64,000 nt of DNA from Bacillus sp. ZZV12-4809. Lineage in GTDB: Bacteria; Bacillota; Bacilli; Bacillales; Cytobacillaceae. This document shows, piece by piece, positions 1 through 8,517 of the stretch (positions are counted from its first letter, which is position 1; each line of letters starts with the position of its first letter). The stretch spans positions 124,001-188,000 of the forward strand of contig NZ_VCRN01000007.1 in NCBI RefSeq assembly GCF_009849585.1. Direction: 5' to 3'. The translations under genes were made by a program, and so were the position numbers. The notes under the pieces were generated by a model that was not told the DNA's origin, ran no database searches, and saw nothing but the letters and a program-made list of their open reading frames with translations.

Positions 1-223
1 AATGTTTCCCGTTTGAGAGGCGCAGATCATGGAGGATTACATACTCTTTTTCCGGCAGTTTGCTTAAGTGGAAGTCAACGGCTTGCTCACCTTTATAACC
101 TGCTAATCTCTTCGTTTGATCTGATTCGATCATGAACCTCTTTGGGTGATTTCTTGAAATTCTTTTCAGCAATGCGTGATTTTTTTGGATTCGGACAGGG
201 ATAAATCGGTCTTTTTCAATCAA
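1..223 (-). CDS. NERD-domain protein, N-terminal part only
   Basis: Partial gene that runs off the left edge. On the minus strand a TTG start at 223 is preceded by AAGGAG about eight bases upstream, and the frame is open to base 1 (74 codons visible). The segment RLAGYKGEQAVDFHLSKL resembles the start of the nuclease-related (NERD) domain, where a GxxGE motif precedes the catalytic fold. NERD proteins of Bacillus are usually about 300 residues and are presumed DNA-processing or nuclease-like; their role is mostly unknown. The call rests on the N-terminal motif alone. Confidence 0.6.
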   Translation of the reverse strand, partial: MIEKDRFIPVRIQKNHALLKRISRNHPKRFMIESDQTKRLAGYKGEQAVDFHLSKLPEKEYVILHDLRLSNGKH

Positions 224-322
224 AAGCAGCACTCCTTTTTGGTTATGACAATACAATTCGTGTAAGGCATCAGATTTCCCTGCTGTTTGGCCTCATTTTT
301 GCCTCACTTTCGATGCCTAAAT

Positions 323-420
323 GGGATATCGGTCTGTTGGCCAGATATATCGGCCATATATCCTAGTTACCGGCTTCTTTCTAGATTTATCGGTCAGTTT
401 TTCGATTTATCGGTCAGTTC
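323..420. repeat. Array A: five TATCGG motifs at 20–21 bp spacing
   Basis: The core TATCGG (once TACCGG) begins at 327, 348, 368, 388 and 408, giving spacings of 21, 20, 20 and 20. The last two units share the longer string GATTTATCGGTCAGTT. The array lies between the terminator of the SEC-C gene (442–467) and the start of the NERD gene. No ORF with a ribosome site is present here. Its regular spacing matches arrays B, C and D, although the core differs. Confidence 0.75.
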
Positions 421-441
421 GCGAAACATCAGAATTCCCGT

Positions 442-467
442 AAAAAAAAGAGAGCAGCAATGCTCTC
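442..467 (-). terminator. Rho-independent terminator of the SEC-C gene
   Basis: Perfect 7-bp stem GAGAGCA/TGCTCTC with a four-base loop, followed on the minus strand by a run of eight T. It starts just past the stop codon at 472. Confidence 0.9.
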
Positions 468-471
468 CATT

Positions 472-1527
472 TTACGAATTCGATGATTCAATCAATTCAA
501 TAATAGTTTTCTCGACAGCGTCATAAATCTCGCCATAATAATTAGAAACCCGGTTTGCGCTAATGCCGTATAACTCTCCGAATTCTTTCTGGGTGAGATT
601 TTCCTTTACAGGAGCTATTGTACTTACAAGGTATCTTAGGCCAGCTACATAGTTATCAGGCTTTTTAACCTGTTTGCCGGTTTTCTCGAGGTACTCCATC
701 CAAAGTGAAATCCCCATGCCGATCAGCCATGGTTCCTCTTCAGCCTTTTCCATATCGTTCCGGAACATGTCGGCAACCTGCTCAGCACCCTTGGTAGGCC
801 AGTCGAAATTGTCCATATTGGGGCCAGCCAATGATTTTGGCGTGTCATTCATTAGGTCAATGAGGAACTCAGCCGTGTATTCTTCAGGATTCTCATATCC
901 GGATTCTTCGAAGGAATACTGAATGTAATCTGCAAACTTCGCAGCATTATCTCCCGGCAGGTCAAATATTGCAGGAAATGCCACATACTCTTCTCCATAA
1001 GGAAGCAGCATGGCAAAGGCAAAGTTCCCTTCAGTAACTTCCATATCACCAAATAGGGAGACATTGAACACCTTCCCGGTCAGACAATCCTCGATAACTG
1101 CTTTATCTTCAGTCACTTCAATTAATTTTCCAGCAGCAGCTTTACTGTCCTCCCACGACTTTAAAATGTTTTTTGTACGAGGGCGAATAACGGAAGGCAG
1201 CTTGTAATGAATGAACTCATCCATTACAGAGTCCATATCTTCAAGTTCTCCAAAAAGAATGTACCAGAAAGAGTGCACAAATTCATAGAACTCTTTTTCC
1301 TGCGGCTCAATGTCTTCAAGTATTTCCAGAAGATCCTTGAAATCCTCTTTCATGTCTTCCGCAAAATGAGTTAGTGCATAGACCCTTGCTTCCTTTTGAA
1401 GCTCAAGGACTTCGTGGTTCAATACATCCTTGATTGAAACCGCATCTCTGCTGCCGCAGCACTTTTTATATTTTTTTCCGCTCCCGCATGGGCACGGTTC
1501 GTTTCTGCTTACTTTTACTGTTGACAT
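472..1527 (-). CDS. SEC-C motif protein with a C-terminal helix-turn-helix-like segment
   Basis: 351 residues. Residues 9–25 are a SEC-C zinc-binding motif ([17 protein letters not shown]; Cys-X-Cys...Cys-Cys), found at the C-terminus of SecA and in many stand-alone proteins. The middle is acidic and unassigned. Near residues 315–340 the segment [20 protein letters not shown] has the spacing of a helix-turn-helix. The function is unknown; Zn binding and protein or nucleic-acid contact are inferred. The ATG at 1527 has TAGGAG upstream. It is a single gene with its own terminator. Confidence 0.8.
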   Translation of the reverse strand: MSTVKVSRNEPCPCGSGKKYKKCCGSRDAVSIKDVLNHEVLELQKEARVYALTHFAEDMKEDFKDLLEILEDIEPQEKEFYEFVHSFWYILFGELEDMDSVMDEFIHYKLPSVIRPRTKNILKSWEDSKAAAGKLIEVTEDKAVIEDCLTGKVFNVSLFGDMEVTEGNFAFAMLLPYGEEYVAFPAIFDLPGDNAAKFADYIQYSFEESGYENPEEYTAEFLIDLMNDTPKSLAGPNMDNFDWPTKGAEQVADMFRNDMEKAEEEPWLIGMGISLWMEYLEKTGKQVKKPDNYVAGLRYLVSTIAPVKENLTQKEFGELYGISANRVSNYYGEIYDAVEKTIIELIESSNS

Positions 1528-1702
1528 CTTTTAAATCTCTCCTACCAAATTCGTTTAACTCTACTATCCTAACATTTATCAGCCATTTAGGCATTAATCA
1601 AGAGGATTTTACATTTGGCAGGTTAAGGAAGCTTATTTTATTAGTTGGAATTAGCTGATTTTCCTTAATTGAGTCCTGTCGGCTTTCCAGCAGTTCAATA
1701 AT

Positions 1703-1730
1703 AAAAAAACGGAGAGCATCACACTCTCCG
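1703..1730 (-). terminator. Terminator of the DUF1028/chromate transporter operon
   Basis: Stem CGGAGAG/CTCTCCG (1710–1716 with 1724–1730), followed on the minus strand by seven T. Located just past the stop of the DUF1028 gene. Confidence 0.9.
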
Positions 1731-1741
1731 CTTTCCCTTTT

Positions 1742-2581
1742 TCACAGTTTTTTCATATATGCCAGGACATCCAAATCAATTTTTCCCGCTTCCTGTTCGC
1801 GGGCTTCGAAATTTTCGGTATGAATAAAGGCCGTTAATGCTTTGATTAGCTGTTCATCACCCTGGCCGGCCTTCAAATACTCGAGCCTGGTTAACTCCCG
1901 TACGAGCCCCTCTTTTATCTCACCTTCAATCGCCGTAATCCGTTCAGCCTTTGCCGGCGCAAAATAGAGCTGCTGCAGATGATAAATCCGGATCAGCTCG
2001 TTAATCGGCTCCGGATGATCATCAACCCTTAAGTCTATGTAGCGGTCATTAAATCCACCATATCCACCGGCTTCTTTCACTACAAGAAGAGCTGCGGATT
2101 GCTGGCCCCGGCTGTCACCGCCGGCTGCCTGGCCTGCATTCAAGGCGGCGAGCAGACGCTCAGCCAGAGTGCCGTCTGTGCTGATAAACGTCTGGCCCAT
2201 AGCCTCAACCGTTGTTTCATCCACCAGGATATTTCCCTGCGCGGCAAAATGAGTCCCTACCATGCCTCCAGCCCAATCATAGCAGCCTTCTCCAGTGAAT
2301 GTTGCCGGGTTGCCCATGCTATCCAGCAGTCCGACCTGACGGAGCTCTTTCTCGGGATCATCTTTCGTAATGATTTCCAGTGCTTCTTCAGCCGTTTTAC
2401 CTTCTTCCATCAATTGCAATGCACGGGGTCCGTATGAAGTATTGGCGTAGGACTGTGTCGCAACGGCTCCAATACCTGCTTTTGCAAAGGGCACTACTGC
2501 ACCAACGCCGAGAAATTTTGATTGAACCGCGATTCCCCATTCTTTTTCCTTCGGATCGTATCCAACGATGGAAAACGTCAT
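1742..2581 (-). CDS. DUF1028 family protein (putative Ntn-hydrolase fold)
   Basis: 279 residues. The N-terminus MTFSIVGYDPKEKEWGIAVQS and the segment VVPFAKAGIGAVATQSYAN are typical of DUF1028, a family predicted to share the Ntn-hydrolase fold; its substrate is not established. The ATG at 2581 is preceded by AGGAGGAG. It lies 13 bases after the downstream chromate-type transporter gene and is probably the last gene of that operon. Neighbouring gamma-glutamyltransferase and peptide-uptake genes suggest, by inference only, a hydrolase acting on amide or peptide compounds. Confidence 0.85.
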   Translation of the reverse strand: MTFSIVGYDPKEKEWGIAVQSKFLGVGAVVPFAKAGIGAVATQSYANTSYGPRALQLMEEGKTAEEALEIITKDDPEKELRQVGLLDSMGNPATFTGEGCYDWAGGMVGTHFAAQGNILVDETTVEAMGQTFISTDGTLAERLLAALNAGQAAGGDSRGQQSAALLVVKEAGGYGGFNDRYIDLRVDDHPEPINELIRIYHLQQLYFAPAKAERITAIEGEIKEGLVRELTRLEYLKAGQGDEQLIKALTAFIHTENFEAREQEAGKIDLDVLAYMKKL

Positions 2582-2594
2582 ATTAATTCTCCTC

Positions 2595-3125
2595 CTATCC
2601 TAGAACAAGTCCTCCGTATACGAGTGCACCCGCGATCACATAAGCAGGATGAACCTTAAGCCTTTCCATTAAAAAGAAGCTAACCAGCCCGATAAAGAGC
2701 GTCTGCCAGATGCCTGCACCTTCGTATGCTGTAAATAAAAAATCATATGTCATAATGCCAAGCAGAACCGCGATAACTGGCCGGATATAAGTAGTCATCC
2801 GTTTGACCCGTGGTGATTCCTTATACTTCATAAGAAGCCCGAGCAGGGTAATCATCAAGATCAGTGATGGAGCTACAGTGGCAAATACTCCAACAATGGC
2901 TCCAAGGATTCCACCCTGTTCATATCCGATATAACCAGCCATTTTTGTGGCGATCGGACCTGGCAGTGCATTGCCCATTGCCAGCATTTCACTGAATTCA
3001 TTAGTTGTGAGCCAGCCATAATGGTCGACCACTTCATTTTCAACCAATGGAATGGACGCCGGTCCCCCGCCGTATCCTAGAATCCCTGGAATGAAGAATG
3101 CCAAGAAGATCTGAACGTAAATCAT
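2595..3125 (-). CDS. Short chromate-type (CHR) transporter, second subunit
   Basis: 176 residues, one CHR domain, about five to six membrane segments. Conserved CHR motifs are visible: GILGYGGGPASIPLV near residues 14–28 and GNALPGPIATKMAGYIGYEQ near 51–70. Short CHR proteins usually act in pairs, and this gene overlaps its partner by four bases (3122–3125). B. subtilis has a similar pair, YwrA/YwrB, next to the gamma-glutamyltransferase YwrD, as here. The actual substrate (chromate or another oxyanion) cannot be read from sequence. Confidence 0.85.
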   Translation of the reverse strand: MIYVQIFLAFFIPGILGYGGGPASIPLVENEVVDHYGWLTTNEFSEMLAMGNALPGPIATKMAGYIGYEQGGILGAIVGVFATVAPSLILMITLLGLLMKYKESPRVKRMTTYIRPVIAVLLGIMTYDFLFTAYEGAGIWQTLFIGLVSFFLMERLKVHPAYVIAGALVYGGLVLG

Positions 3126-3697
3126 GCGAGATTCCTCTCCTTTTTTGCTTCATTTTTACCAGCCTTATCTTTCTTCAGGAGAGCCGCTGTCAGTAAAACA
3201 AATATGATAATCGCAGGATGAATGTTAACAAATTCAAGAAGAACTAAGCTCACGGCTACAAAAAGAAGGGTCCAGCCCCAGCCCAGCGATGATTTCGAGG
3301 ACTTTTTAACAAAGTCCCAAGTCAGTGTGGCCAGCATCACGGCCACAACAGGCACGACTGCCTTTGTCATGCCGGCTACCCATGGCTGGTCTTTGAATGT
3401 ATTTAATGCGGTAAGAAGAGTAATCATAAGGACAATTGTTGGTACCATCGTCGCTGCAAGAGCAGTGACCATTCCAAGTAAGCCGCCAACACGATAGCCG
3501 ATATAGCCAGCCATTTTTGTGGCAATCGGGCCTGGGAGAGCGTTGCCCAGTGCCAGCACATCGCCGAATTCATCCGTATCCATCCATTTATATTTATCAA
3601 CAACCTCTTTATGGACAAGCGGAATAGATGACGGACCGCCGCCATAGCCGAGAATGCCTACTCTAAAAAAAGCCATAAAGATGTCAACCTGCTTCAT
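3122..3697 (-). CDS. Short chromate-type (CHR) transporter, first subunit
   Basis: 191 residues, the upstream partner of the pair. It carries the same landmarks as its neighbour: GILGYGGGPSSIPLV near 14–28 and GNALPGPIATKMAGYIGYRV near 51–70, then four to five hydrophobic segments and a basic C-terminal tail. The ATG at 3697 follows AGGTGGAG. The two subunits are related, consistent with an old duplication and an antiparallel heterodimer, as known for paired short CHR proteins. Chromate efflux is the family label; the physiological substrate is uncertain. Confidence 0.85.
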   Translation of the reverse strand: MKQVDIFMAFFRVGILGYGGGPSSIPLVHKEVVDKYKWMDTDEFGDVLALGNALPGPIATKMAGYIGYRVGGLLGMVTALAATMVPTIVLMITLLTALNTFKDQPWVAGMTKAVVPVVAVMLATLTWDFVKKSSKSSLGWGWTLLFVAVSLVLLEFVNIHPAIIIFVLLTAALLKKDKAGKNEAKKERNLA

Positions 3698-3797
3698 GAT
3701 GCCTCCACCTCTTTTCGTTGTTTTCGGTACCAGGTACCTGTACCACCACTAGACCAGTTGGGTATCACTGCCTCCGTGTCCGGGAAAAGCAGATGAA

Positions 3798-3823
3798 GGA
3801 GCGGCTTTTGTCCGGTCCGCTCC
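3798..3823. repeat. Inverted repeat between ywrD-like and CHR genes
   Basis: GGAGCGG (3798–3804) pairs with CCGCTCC (3817–3823). No T-run follows on the minus strand, so this is at best a weak terminator for the upstream gamma-glutamyltransferase gene. A few bases away (3727–3745) lies the palindromic string GGTACCAGGTACCTGTACC. Confidence 0.4.
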
Positions 3824-3881
3824 CCTTTACCTTTTATATGGTTATTTTACGCTTATATGCGTGCGGCTTCCTCACTTTTTA

Positions 3882-5492
3882 TTACCAGGCGGCGATTGAT
3901 CCGTCTGTTCTCGATTCTGTTCCGCCTATAAGCACGCCTGTTTTCGGGTCACGCCAGATAATCTGGCCGCGGCCGAATCCGCCTGTGTCAACAGTCACCT
4001 CGATTTGATGACCTTTGCGAACCAATGCCTGAGCAATATGATTAGGGAAGTGCGGCTCCACCTGGACCTTTTTCCCTTCAATCCACTGCCACCTTGGGGC
4101 ATCAAGGGCTGCCTGCGGGTTCAAGTGGAAATCAACTGTATTCATAACCACCTGCATATGGCCCTGCGGCTGCATATAGCCGCCCATCACACCGAACGGT
4201 CCAACGGCCTCGCCGTCTTTTGTCAGGAAGCCAGGGATAATCGTATGATACGTTTTTTTGCCTGGCTTCAGGGCATTATGGTGCTCCGGATCAAGAGAGA
4301 AGTCGTGCCCGCGATTCTGAAGGGCAATGCCTGTTCCCGGAACGACAAGGCCGGATCCAAAGCCCATATAATTGCTTTGAATGAAGGAAACCATATTCCC
4401 TTCACTGTCGGCTGCTGCCAGGTAAACAGTTCCCCCGCGCGGCGGCTGATATGGCTCAGGCGTTACGGCTTCTTCGCCGATTTCGCTGCGGCGGGATTCA
4501 CCATACTCCTCCGAGAGCAGTTCTTCAACAGTCACTTTCATTTCCGCAGGATCTGTAATAAATGCCTTGCCGTCTGTGAAAGCTAACTTCATCGATTCAA
4601 TTTGTTTGTGGTATGTATCAACCGTATCTTTATCACCGAATTCAAAGCCTTTAGCAATGTTTAACCCTAAGAGAGCTACAAGCCCCTGGCCGTTCGGCGG
4701 GATTTCCCACACATCATAACCGCGGTAATTTACGTTAATGGGATCAACCCATTCCGCCTTGTAATCAGCAAGGTCTTCCTTTGATAAAAAAGCATTGTAT
4801 TTTTTTGAAAAAGCATCGATTTTATCAGCGATCTCTCCGCGGTAAAAGCTTTCTCCGCCTGTTTCGCCAATAGCTCTTAAAGTAGCAGCATGCCCTTCAG
4901 AACGCCAGACCTCGCCTGCTTCAGGTGCCCTGCCATCCGGAGCAAAAGTTTCAAACCAATGCTGGAATTCGTCGTCCGTCAGAATCTGTTTGAACTTTTT
5001 ATACGCATACTTCCAGTACTTGCCGAGGATCGGCGTTAAAGGATAGCCCTTTTCCGCATAATCAACGGCAGGCTGAAGGACTTCTTTTAACGGAAGCCTG
5101 CCGAACCGCTTGGAAAGCTCAGCCCACGCTGATGGAGCACCAGGCACTGTAACCGGCATCCAGCCGTGCGTCGGCATTTTTTCGATGCCTCTTTCCTTTA
5201 GGGCTTCGATGGAAATGGACTTTGGAGCAGGGCCGCTTGCATTCAATCCATGCAGTTTCCCTTTCGTCCAGACGAGTGCAAATGCGTCGCCGCCGATTCC
5301 GTTAGAAGTCGGTTCAACCACAGTAAGAGCCGCTGCTGTGGCAATTGCTGCATCTATGGCATTTCCGCCTTTTTTCATGATATCTAATCCAGCCTGAGCT
5401 GCTAGCGGCTGAGACGTTGCGACCATGCCGTTATTTGCCATGACGGTCGTTCGCTGGGATGAATATGGATGGTGCTGGAAATCAAAATTCAT
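3882..5492 (-). CDS. ywrD: Gamma-glutamyltransferase family protein, YwrD-like
   Basis: 536 residues from the ATG at 5492, chosen because AGAGGTGA sits just upstream; a GTG nine bases earlier overlaps that site. Gamma-glutamyltransferases are Ntn hydrolases that self-cleave at a Thr and move or hydrolyse gamma-glutamyl groups (glutathione, gamma-glutamyl peptides). Seen here: the N-terminal MVATSQPLAA and GGNAIDAAIATAAALTVVEP blocks, and the region PRGGTVYLAAAD near residue 355, whose Thr is the expected nucleophile and new N-terminus of the small subunit. No signal peptide is seen, so it is probably cytosolic like YwrD. Association with CHR transporters matches the B. subtilis ywr locus. Confidence 0.9.
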   Translation of the reverse strand: MNFDFQHHPYSSQRTTVMANNGMVATSQPLAAQAGLDIMKKGGNAIDAAIATAAALTVVEPTSNGIGGDAFALVWTKGKLHGLNASGPAPKSISIEALKERGIEKMPTHGWMPVTVPGAPSAWAELSKRFGRLPLKEVLQPAVDYAEKGYPLTPILGKYWKYAYKKFKQILTDDEFQHWFETFAPDGRAPEAGEVWRSEGHAATLRAIGETGGESFYRGEIADKIDAFSKKYNAFLSKEDLADYKAEWVDPINVNYRGYDVWEIPPNGQGLVALLGLNIAKGFEFGDKDTVDTYHKQIESMKLAFTDGKAFITDPAEMKVTVEELLSEEYGESRRSEIGEEAVTPEPYQPPRGGTVYLAAADSEGNMVSFIQSNYMGFGSGLVVPGTGIALQNRGHDFSLDPEHHNALKPGKKTYHTIIPGFLTKDGEAVGPFGVMGGYMQPQGHMQVVMNTVDFHLNPQAALDAPRWQWIEGKKVQVEPHFPNHIAQALVRKGHQIEVTVDTGGFGRGQIIWRDPKTGVLIGGTESRTDGSIAAW

Positions 5493-5601
5493 GGAGGTCA
5501 CCTCTGGAATTATTGGTTAGTTTCGATTATAGCAAATTATTAAACTATTAACGTTTTAATTGGATTAAAAAATTTCGGATCTTGAAATATCTGCGATGAA
5601 A

Positions 5602-5629
5602 GGAGCCGTACCCTTATGGCTACAGCTCC
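5602..5629. terminator. Probable terminator after the peptide-binding lipoprotein gene
   Basis: GGAGC/GCTCC outer stem with partial inner pairing (GTA/TAC). The T-run is better on the plus strand (six T) than on the minus strand (CCTTTCATC), so its direction of action is uncertain. Confidence 0.5.
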
Positions 5630-5646
5630 TTTTTTGAGTTTGCTTT

Positions 5647-7200
5647 TTATTCAACCGTAACCTTTTCAAGCATGTACAAACCTGATGGATGCATCCAGAA
5701 ACCTTTGACATTGCTGCCGATGACGGCAAGGTCTTCATCATTGCGAAGGAAGACAATTGGTGCTTCTTCCATCTCAATTTTTTGGGCTTCTGCATAGATT
5801 TCAAGACGTTTCTGTTCATCTGTTTCCTGGCGGCCCTTGTCAATCAGCTCATCCACTTTCGGGTTGCTGTAGAATGAGCGGTTTCCAGGATTGCCTCGTG
5901 CGTCACTGTGGAACAGAAAGTACTGATTATAATCCGCATCTCCGGTCATGTTAGACCATCCAAGGATAAACATATCATGGTCGCCTTTTGCTGTGCCCTC
6001 AAGGTAAGCGCCCCACTCCACTACTTTGGTTTCCACTTCAATGCCAATGCCTTTTAATTGAGACTGAACGACTTCTGCCACGTCCATACGAGCTTTATTA
6101 TCATTTGTCCAGATCGTTGTTTTGAAGCCGTCCGGGTAACCGGCCTCCGCTAAAAGCTGCTTCGCTTTTTCAAGGTCATATTTATAGCCTTTAAGATCAG
6201 CGTTATGACCCCAGATGGCAGGTCCCATCGGAGCTGTTGCCACTGTCCCTACATTATTATAGACACCTTTTACAATCGCTTCTGTATCAATCGCATAGCT
6301 AATGGCCTGGCGCACTTTTACATTATTGAATGGTTCTTTTTCTACGTTAAAGCCGATATAGTCCACACCTAACGCATCACTGCGCACAAGCTCCATGCTA
6401 TTGCTGTTTTCGATGCGTTCTACTTCTGTTACTGGCACAGGCTCTGCTATATGCGCTTCCCCTGTTTCAACCATGGCAATACGGGTAGAATCTTCCGGAA
6501 CCACCTTATATGTGACAGTTTCCATTGAAGGCTTTTCGCCCCAATAATCTTCGAATGCAGTCAATTTAATTTCCTGTCCAGGCTTCCACTCACCAAGCTT
6601 GTAAGGGCCTGTCCCAACCGGATTTTGACCAAGGTTCTCTCCTGACTCAATGGCAGCAGGGCTCATGATGCCTGCTGCATAGTGAGCCAGGTTGGCCAAT
6701 AGCGGTGCGTATGGGTATTCTGTTACTAATTGAACAGTGTGATCATCAACTGCTTTTACCTCTTTAATCATTTCAAATAGGTTAGAACGCGGTGAAGCTG
6801 TTTCCTCAGAAAGAACACGTTCAATTGTTTTTTGAACAGCTTCTGCAGTAAAGTCAGTGCCATCATGGAACTTTACTCCTTCACGAAGCTTGAATTCCCA
6901 TGTAAGATCGTCAAGCTGTTTCCATTCAGTAGCAAGCGCAGGCTGGATCTCCATGTTTTCGTCCTGCTGCACAAGGCCTTCATAAATTTTTCCATGATAC
7001 ACATTCGCAGATGGAATATCAGTGCCAAGATGCGGATCCAATTTAGTTGCATCTGACAGGACAGCAATAACAAGATCTTTATTTGAAGCATTTGAATCAC
7101 TGCTGGAAGCTTCAAGGCTTCCCGGATCACTGCCGCCTGAGCAGCCGGCTAATAATAAAATCAGGGCGGCTAACCCCAGCCAAAAACTTTTCAATTTCAT
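5647..7200 (-). CDS. Peptide ABC transporter substrate-binding lipoprotein (family 5 SBP)
   Basis: 517 residues. The signal peptide ends in the lipobox LLAGC near residues 16–20, so the protein is anchored outside the membrane. SBP family 5 landmarks follow: DATKLDPHLGTD near residue 50, LREGVKFHDGTDFTAEAV near 110–130, VGTGPYKLGEW near 197, and the C-terminal RNDEDLAVIGSNVKGFWMHP. It binds peptides or a related solute and delivers it to the permeases at 8.5–10.3 kb, which are transcribed divergently. It lies 16 bases after the M24 peptidase gene and shares its transcript. The ligand is unknown. Confidence 0.9.
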   Translation of the reverse strand: MKLKSFWLGLAALILLLAGCSGGSDPGSLEASSSDSNASNKDLVIAVLSDATKLDPHLGTDIPSANVYHGKIYEGLVQQDENMEIQPALATEWKQLDDLTWEFKLREGVKFHDGTDFTAEAVQKTIERVLSEETASPRSNLFEMIKEVKAVDDHTVQLVTEYPYAPLLANLAHYAAGIMSPAAIESGENLGQNPVGTGPYKLGEWKPGQEIKLTAFEDYWGEKPSMETVTYKVVPEDSTRIAMVETGEAHIAEPVPVTEVERIENSNSMELVRSDALGVDYIGFNVEKEPFNNVKVRQAISYAIDTEAIVKGVYNNVGTVATAPMGPAIWGHNADLKGYKYDLEKAKQLLAEAGYPDGFKTTIWTNDNKARMDVAEVVQSQLKGIGIEVETKVVEWGAYLEGTAKGDHDMFILGWSNMTGDADYNQYFLFHSDARGNPGNRSFYSNPKVDELIDKGRQETDEQKRLEIYAEAQKIEMEEAPIVFLRNDEDLAVIGSNVKGFWMHPSGLYMLEKVTVE

Positions 7201-7216
7201 CTTCTTTACCCCCTGT

Positions 7217-8293
7217 TTAATATGATATCACTTGCAGGTCCTTCGTTGATTTGGTGAAGTTTACATGGCCATCTTTCGTAATTGCAACAAGATCTTCTAT
7301 CCTGACCCCGCCAAACCCTGGAATATAGATACCCGGTTCAACAGTAATGACCATCCCTTCCTGAAGGACCGTCTCATCTGTCGCTCTCATGGCAGGCTGT
7401 TCATGAATTGCAAGGCCTAAGGAATGTCCCAGACTATGCCCAAAGTTGCCGCCATAACCTGCTTCACGGATAATGCCGCGGCCGACTTCATCAAGCTCTC
7501 TGCACGTTTTTCCAGGCCCGATTGCCTTTAAGGATTCCTCCTGCGCGCGGCGGACGATATGATAAATCTCCAACTGCTTTTCAGATGGATCTCCCACAAC
7601 AACTGTCCTCGTAAAATCAGAAAAATAACCGTTTACGATGGCGCCGTAATCCATTTTGACAAAATCTCCGGCCTCAATCACCCGGTCAGTAGCCTGGCCA
7701 TGGGGCAGGCAGGAACGCGGCCCTGAAGCAATGACATGATTAGGCTTAATGCGTTCGGCACCCTGCCTTTTCATGAAGATCTCAAGTTCCAGCCCGATAT
7801 CCTTTTCAGTTATGCCGGGACGGATGAAATCCAGGATGTGCGTGAAAGCCAGATCGCAAATTTCAATCCCTTTTCGCATGTTTTCAATTTCTTCTTTATC
7901 TTTAATCATGCGGATTTCGTTTGTTGCAGAGGTAACGTCCACAAGCTCGGCTTCCGGAAGCCTTGTTTGGATCTCCAGATAAACTGATGCCGGTACATCC
8001 CCAAGTTCAAGGGCAAGTGTTCCGTTTTTAATAGTAGAAGAAAACGAATCACAAACCATTTCGATCAGGTTTTGCTGATGCTGGATCACTTCGAAATCGG
8101 GTGCCTGATCCTTCGCCTGGTCCACATAGCGGAAATCTGTAAACAGCTTCTGGGACTCCTCTTCTATTAAAAGAGCGCCTGCTGTGCCTTTGTATCCAGA
8201 AAAATAGTATCTGTTTTCAGGTGAGTATATAAAAACACCCTTCCAGCCATTTTCCGACATTTTCCTTCTGAGCTTTTCAATTCTTTGTTCCAT
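7217..8293 (-). CDS. M24 family Xaa-Pro peptidase (PepQ/YqhT-like)
   Basis: 358 residues, a usual length. An N-terminal creatinase-like domain (about 1–130) is followed by the pita-bread M24 domain. All five metal ligands can be placed: Asp in KMDYGAIV, Asp in FSDFTRT, His in NFGHSLGH, Glu in VEPGIYIP and Glu in VRIEDL. The LPHG motif near 200 is also present. It should cleave Xaa-Pro dipeptides or N-terminal Xaa-Pro bonds in the cytosol. Being cotranscribed with a peptide-binding protein and divergent from the rest of the transporter, it most likely processes imported peptides. The ATG at 8293 follows GGGGGGAAGG. Confidence 0.92.
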   Translation of the reverse strand: MEQRIEKLRRKMSENGWKGVFIYSPENRYYFSGYKGTAGALLIEEESQKLFTDFRYVDQAKDQAPDFEVIQHQQNLIEMVCDSFSSTIKNGTLALELGDVPASVYLEIQTRLPEAELVDVTSATNEIRMIKDKEEIENMRKGIEICDLAFTHILDFIRPGITEKDIGLELEIFMKRQGAERIKPNHVIASGPRSCLPHGQATDRVIEAGDFVKMDYGAIVNGYFSDFTRTVVVGDPSEKQLEIYHIVRRAQEESLKAIGPGKTCRELDEVGRGIIREAGYGGNFGHSLGHSLGLAIHEQPAMRATDETVLQEGMVITVEPGIYIPGFGGVRIEDLVAITKDGHVNFTKSTKDLQVISY

Positions 8294-8469
8294 ACCTTCC
8301 CCCCTAATATATATGAAATATGTAAAATCAATTGGGACTGGGTTAGTCCCTCATTTGTTAAGGTTGTGTCCATTATAGGAAAAAAAATTAGACAATGTTT
8401 TCGTTATTTTGTCGAGTTTTTGTGAATCTTTTACTTTATCTTAAAATTCAGACAAAATAGTCAATAATT

Positions 8470-8498
8470 TTGATAAATTAGTTCTCAACCAATAAGAC
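8470..8498 (+). promoter_or_regulatory. Candidate sigma-A promoter for the peptide transporter operon
   Basis: TTGATA, 17-bp spacer, TAAGAC in the divergent intergenic region. The predicted start would fall inside the ribosome site GGGGGGAA, so the true promoter may be elsewhere. On the opposite strand TATAAT occurs at 8372–8377 as a possible -10 for the peptidase transcript, without a good -35. Confidence 0.3.
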
Positions 8499-8517
8499 AC
8501 ATGGGGGGAACTAAATC

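Noticed and set aside
287-526. 79-codon plus-strand frame across array A
   Set aside because: It translates the repeat array and the SEC-C terminator; no ribosome site and no homologous features.
4005-4586. 193-codon plus-strand frame inside the gamma-glutamyltransferase gene
   Set aside because: Antisense shadow; the minus-strand gene has full family motifs and a ribosome site.
8440-8475. CodY box upstream of the peptide transporter operon
   Set aside because: The best window (TTTTGTCTGAATTTT on the minus strand) has about five mismatches to the 15-base consensus, too weak to claim.
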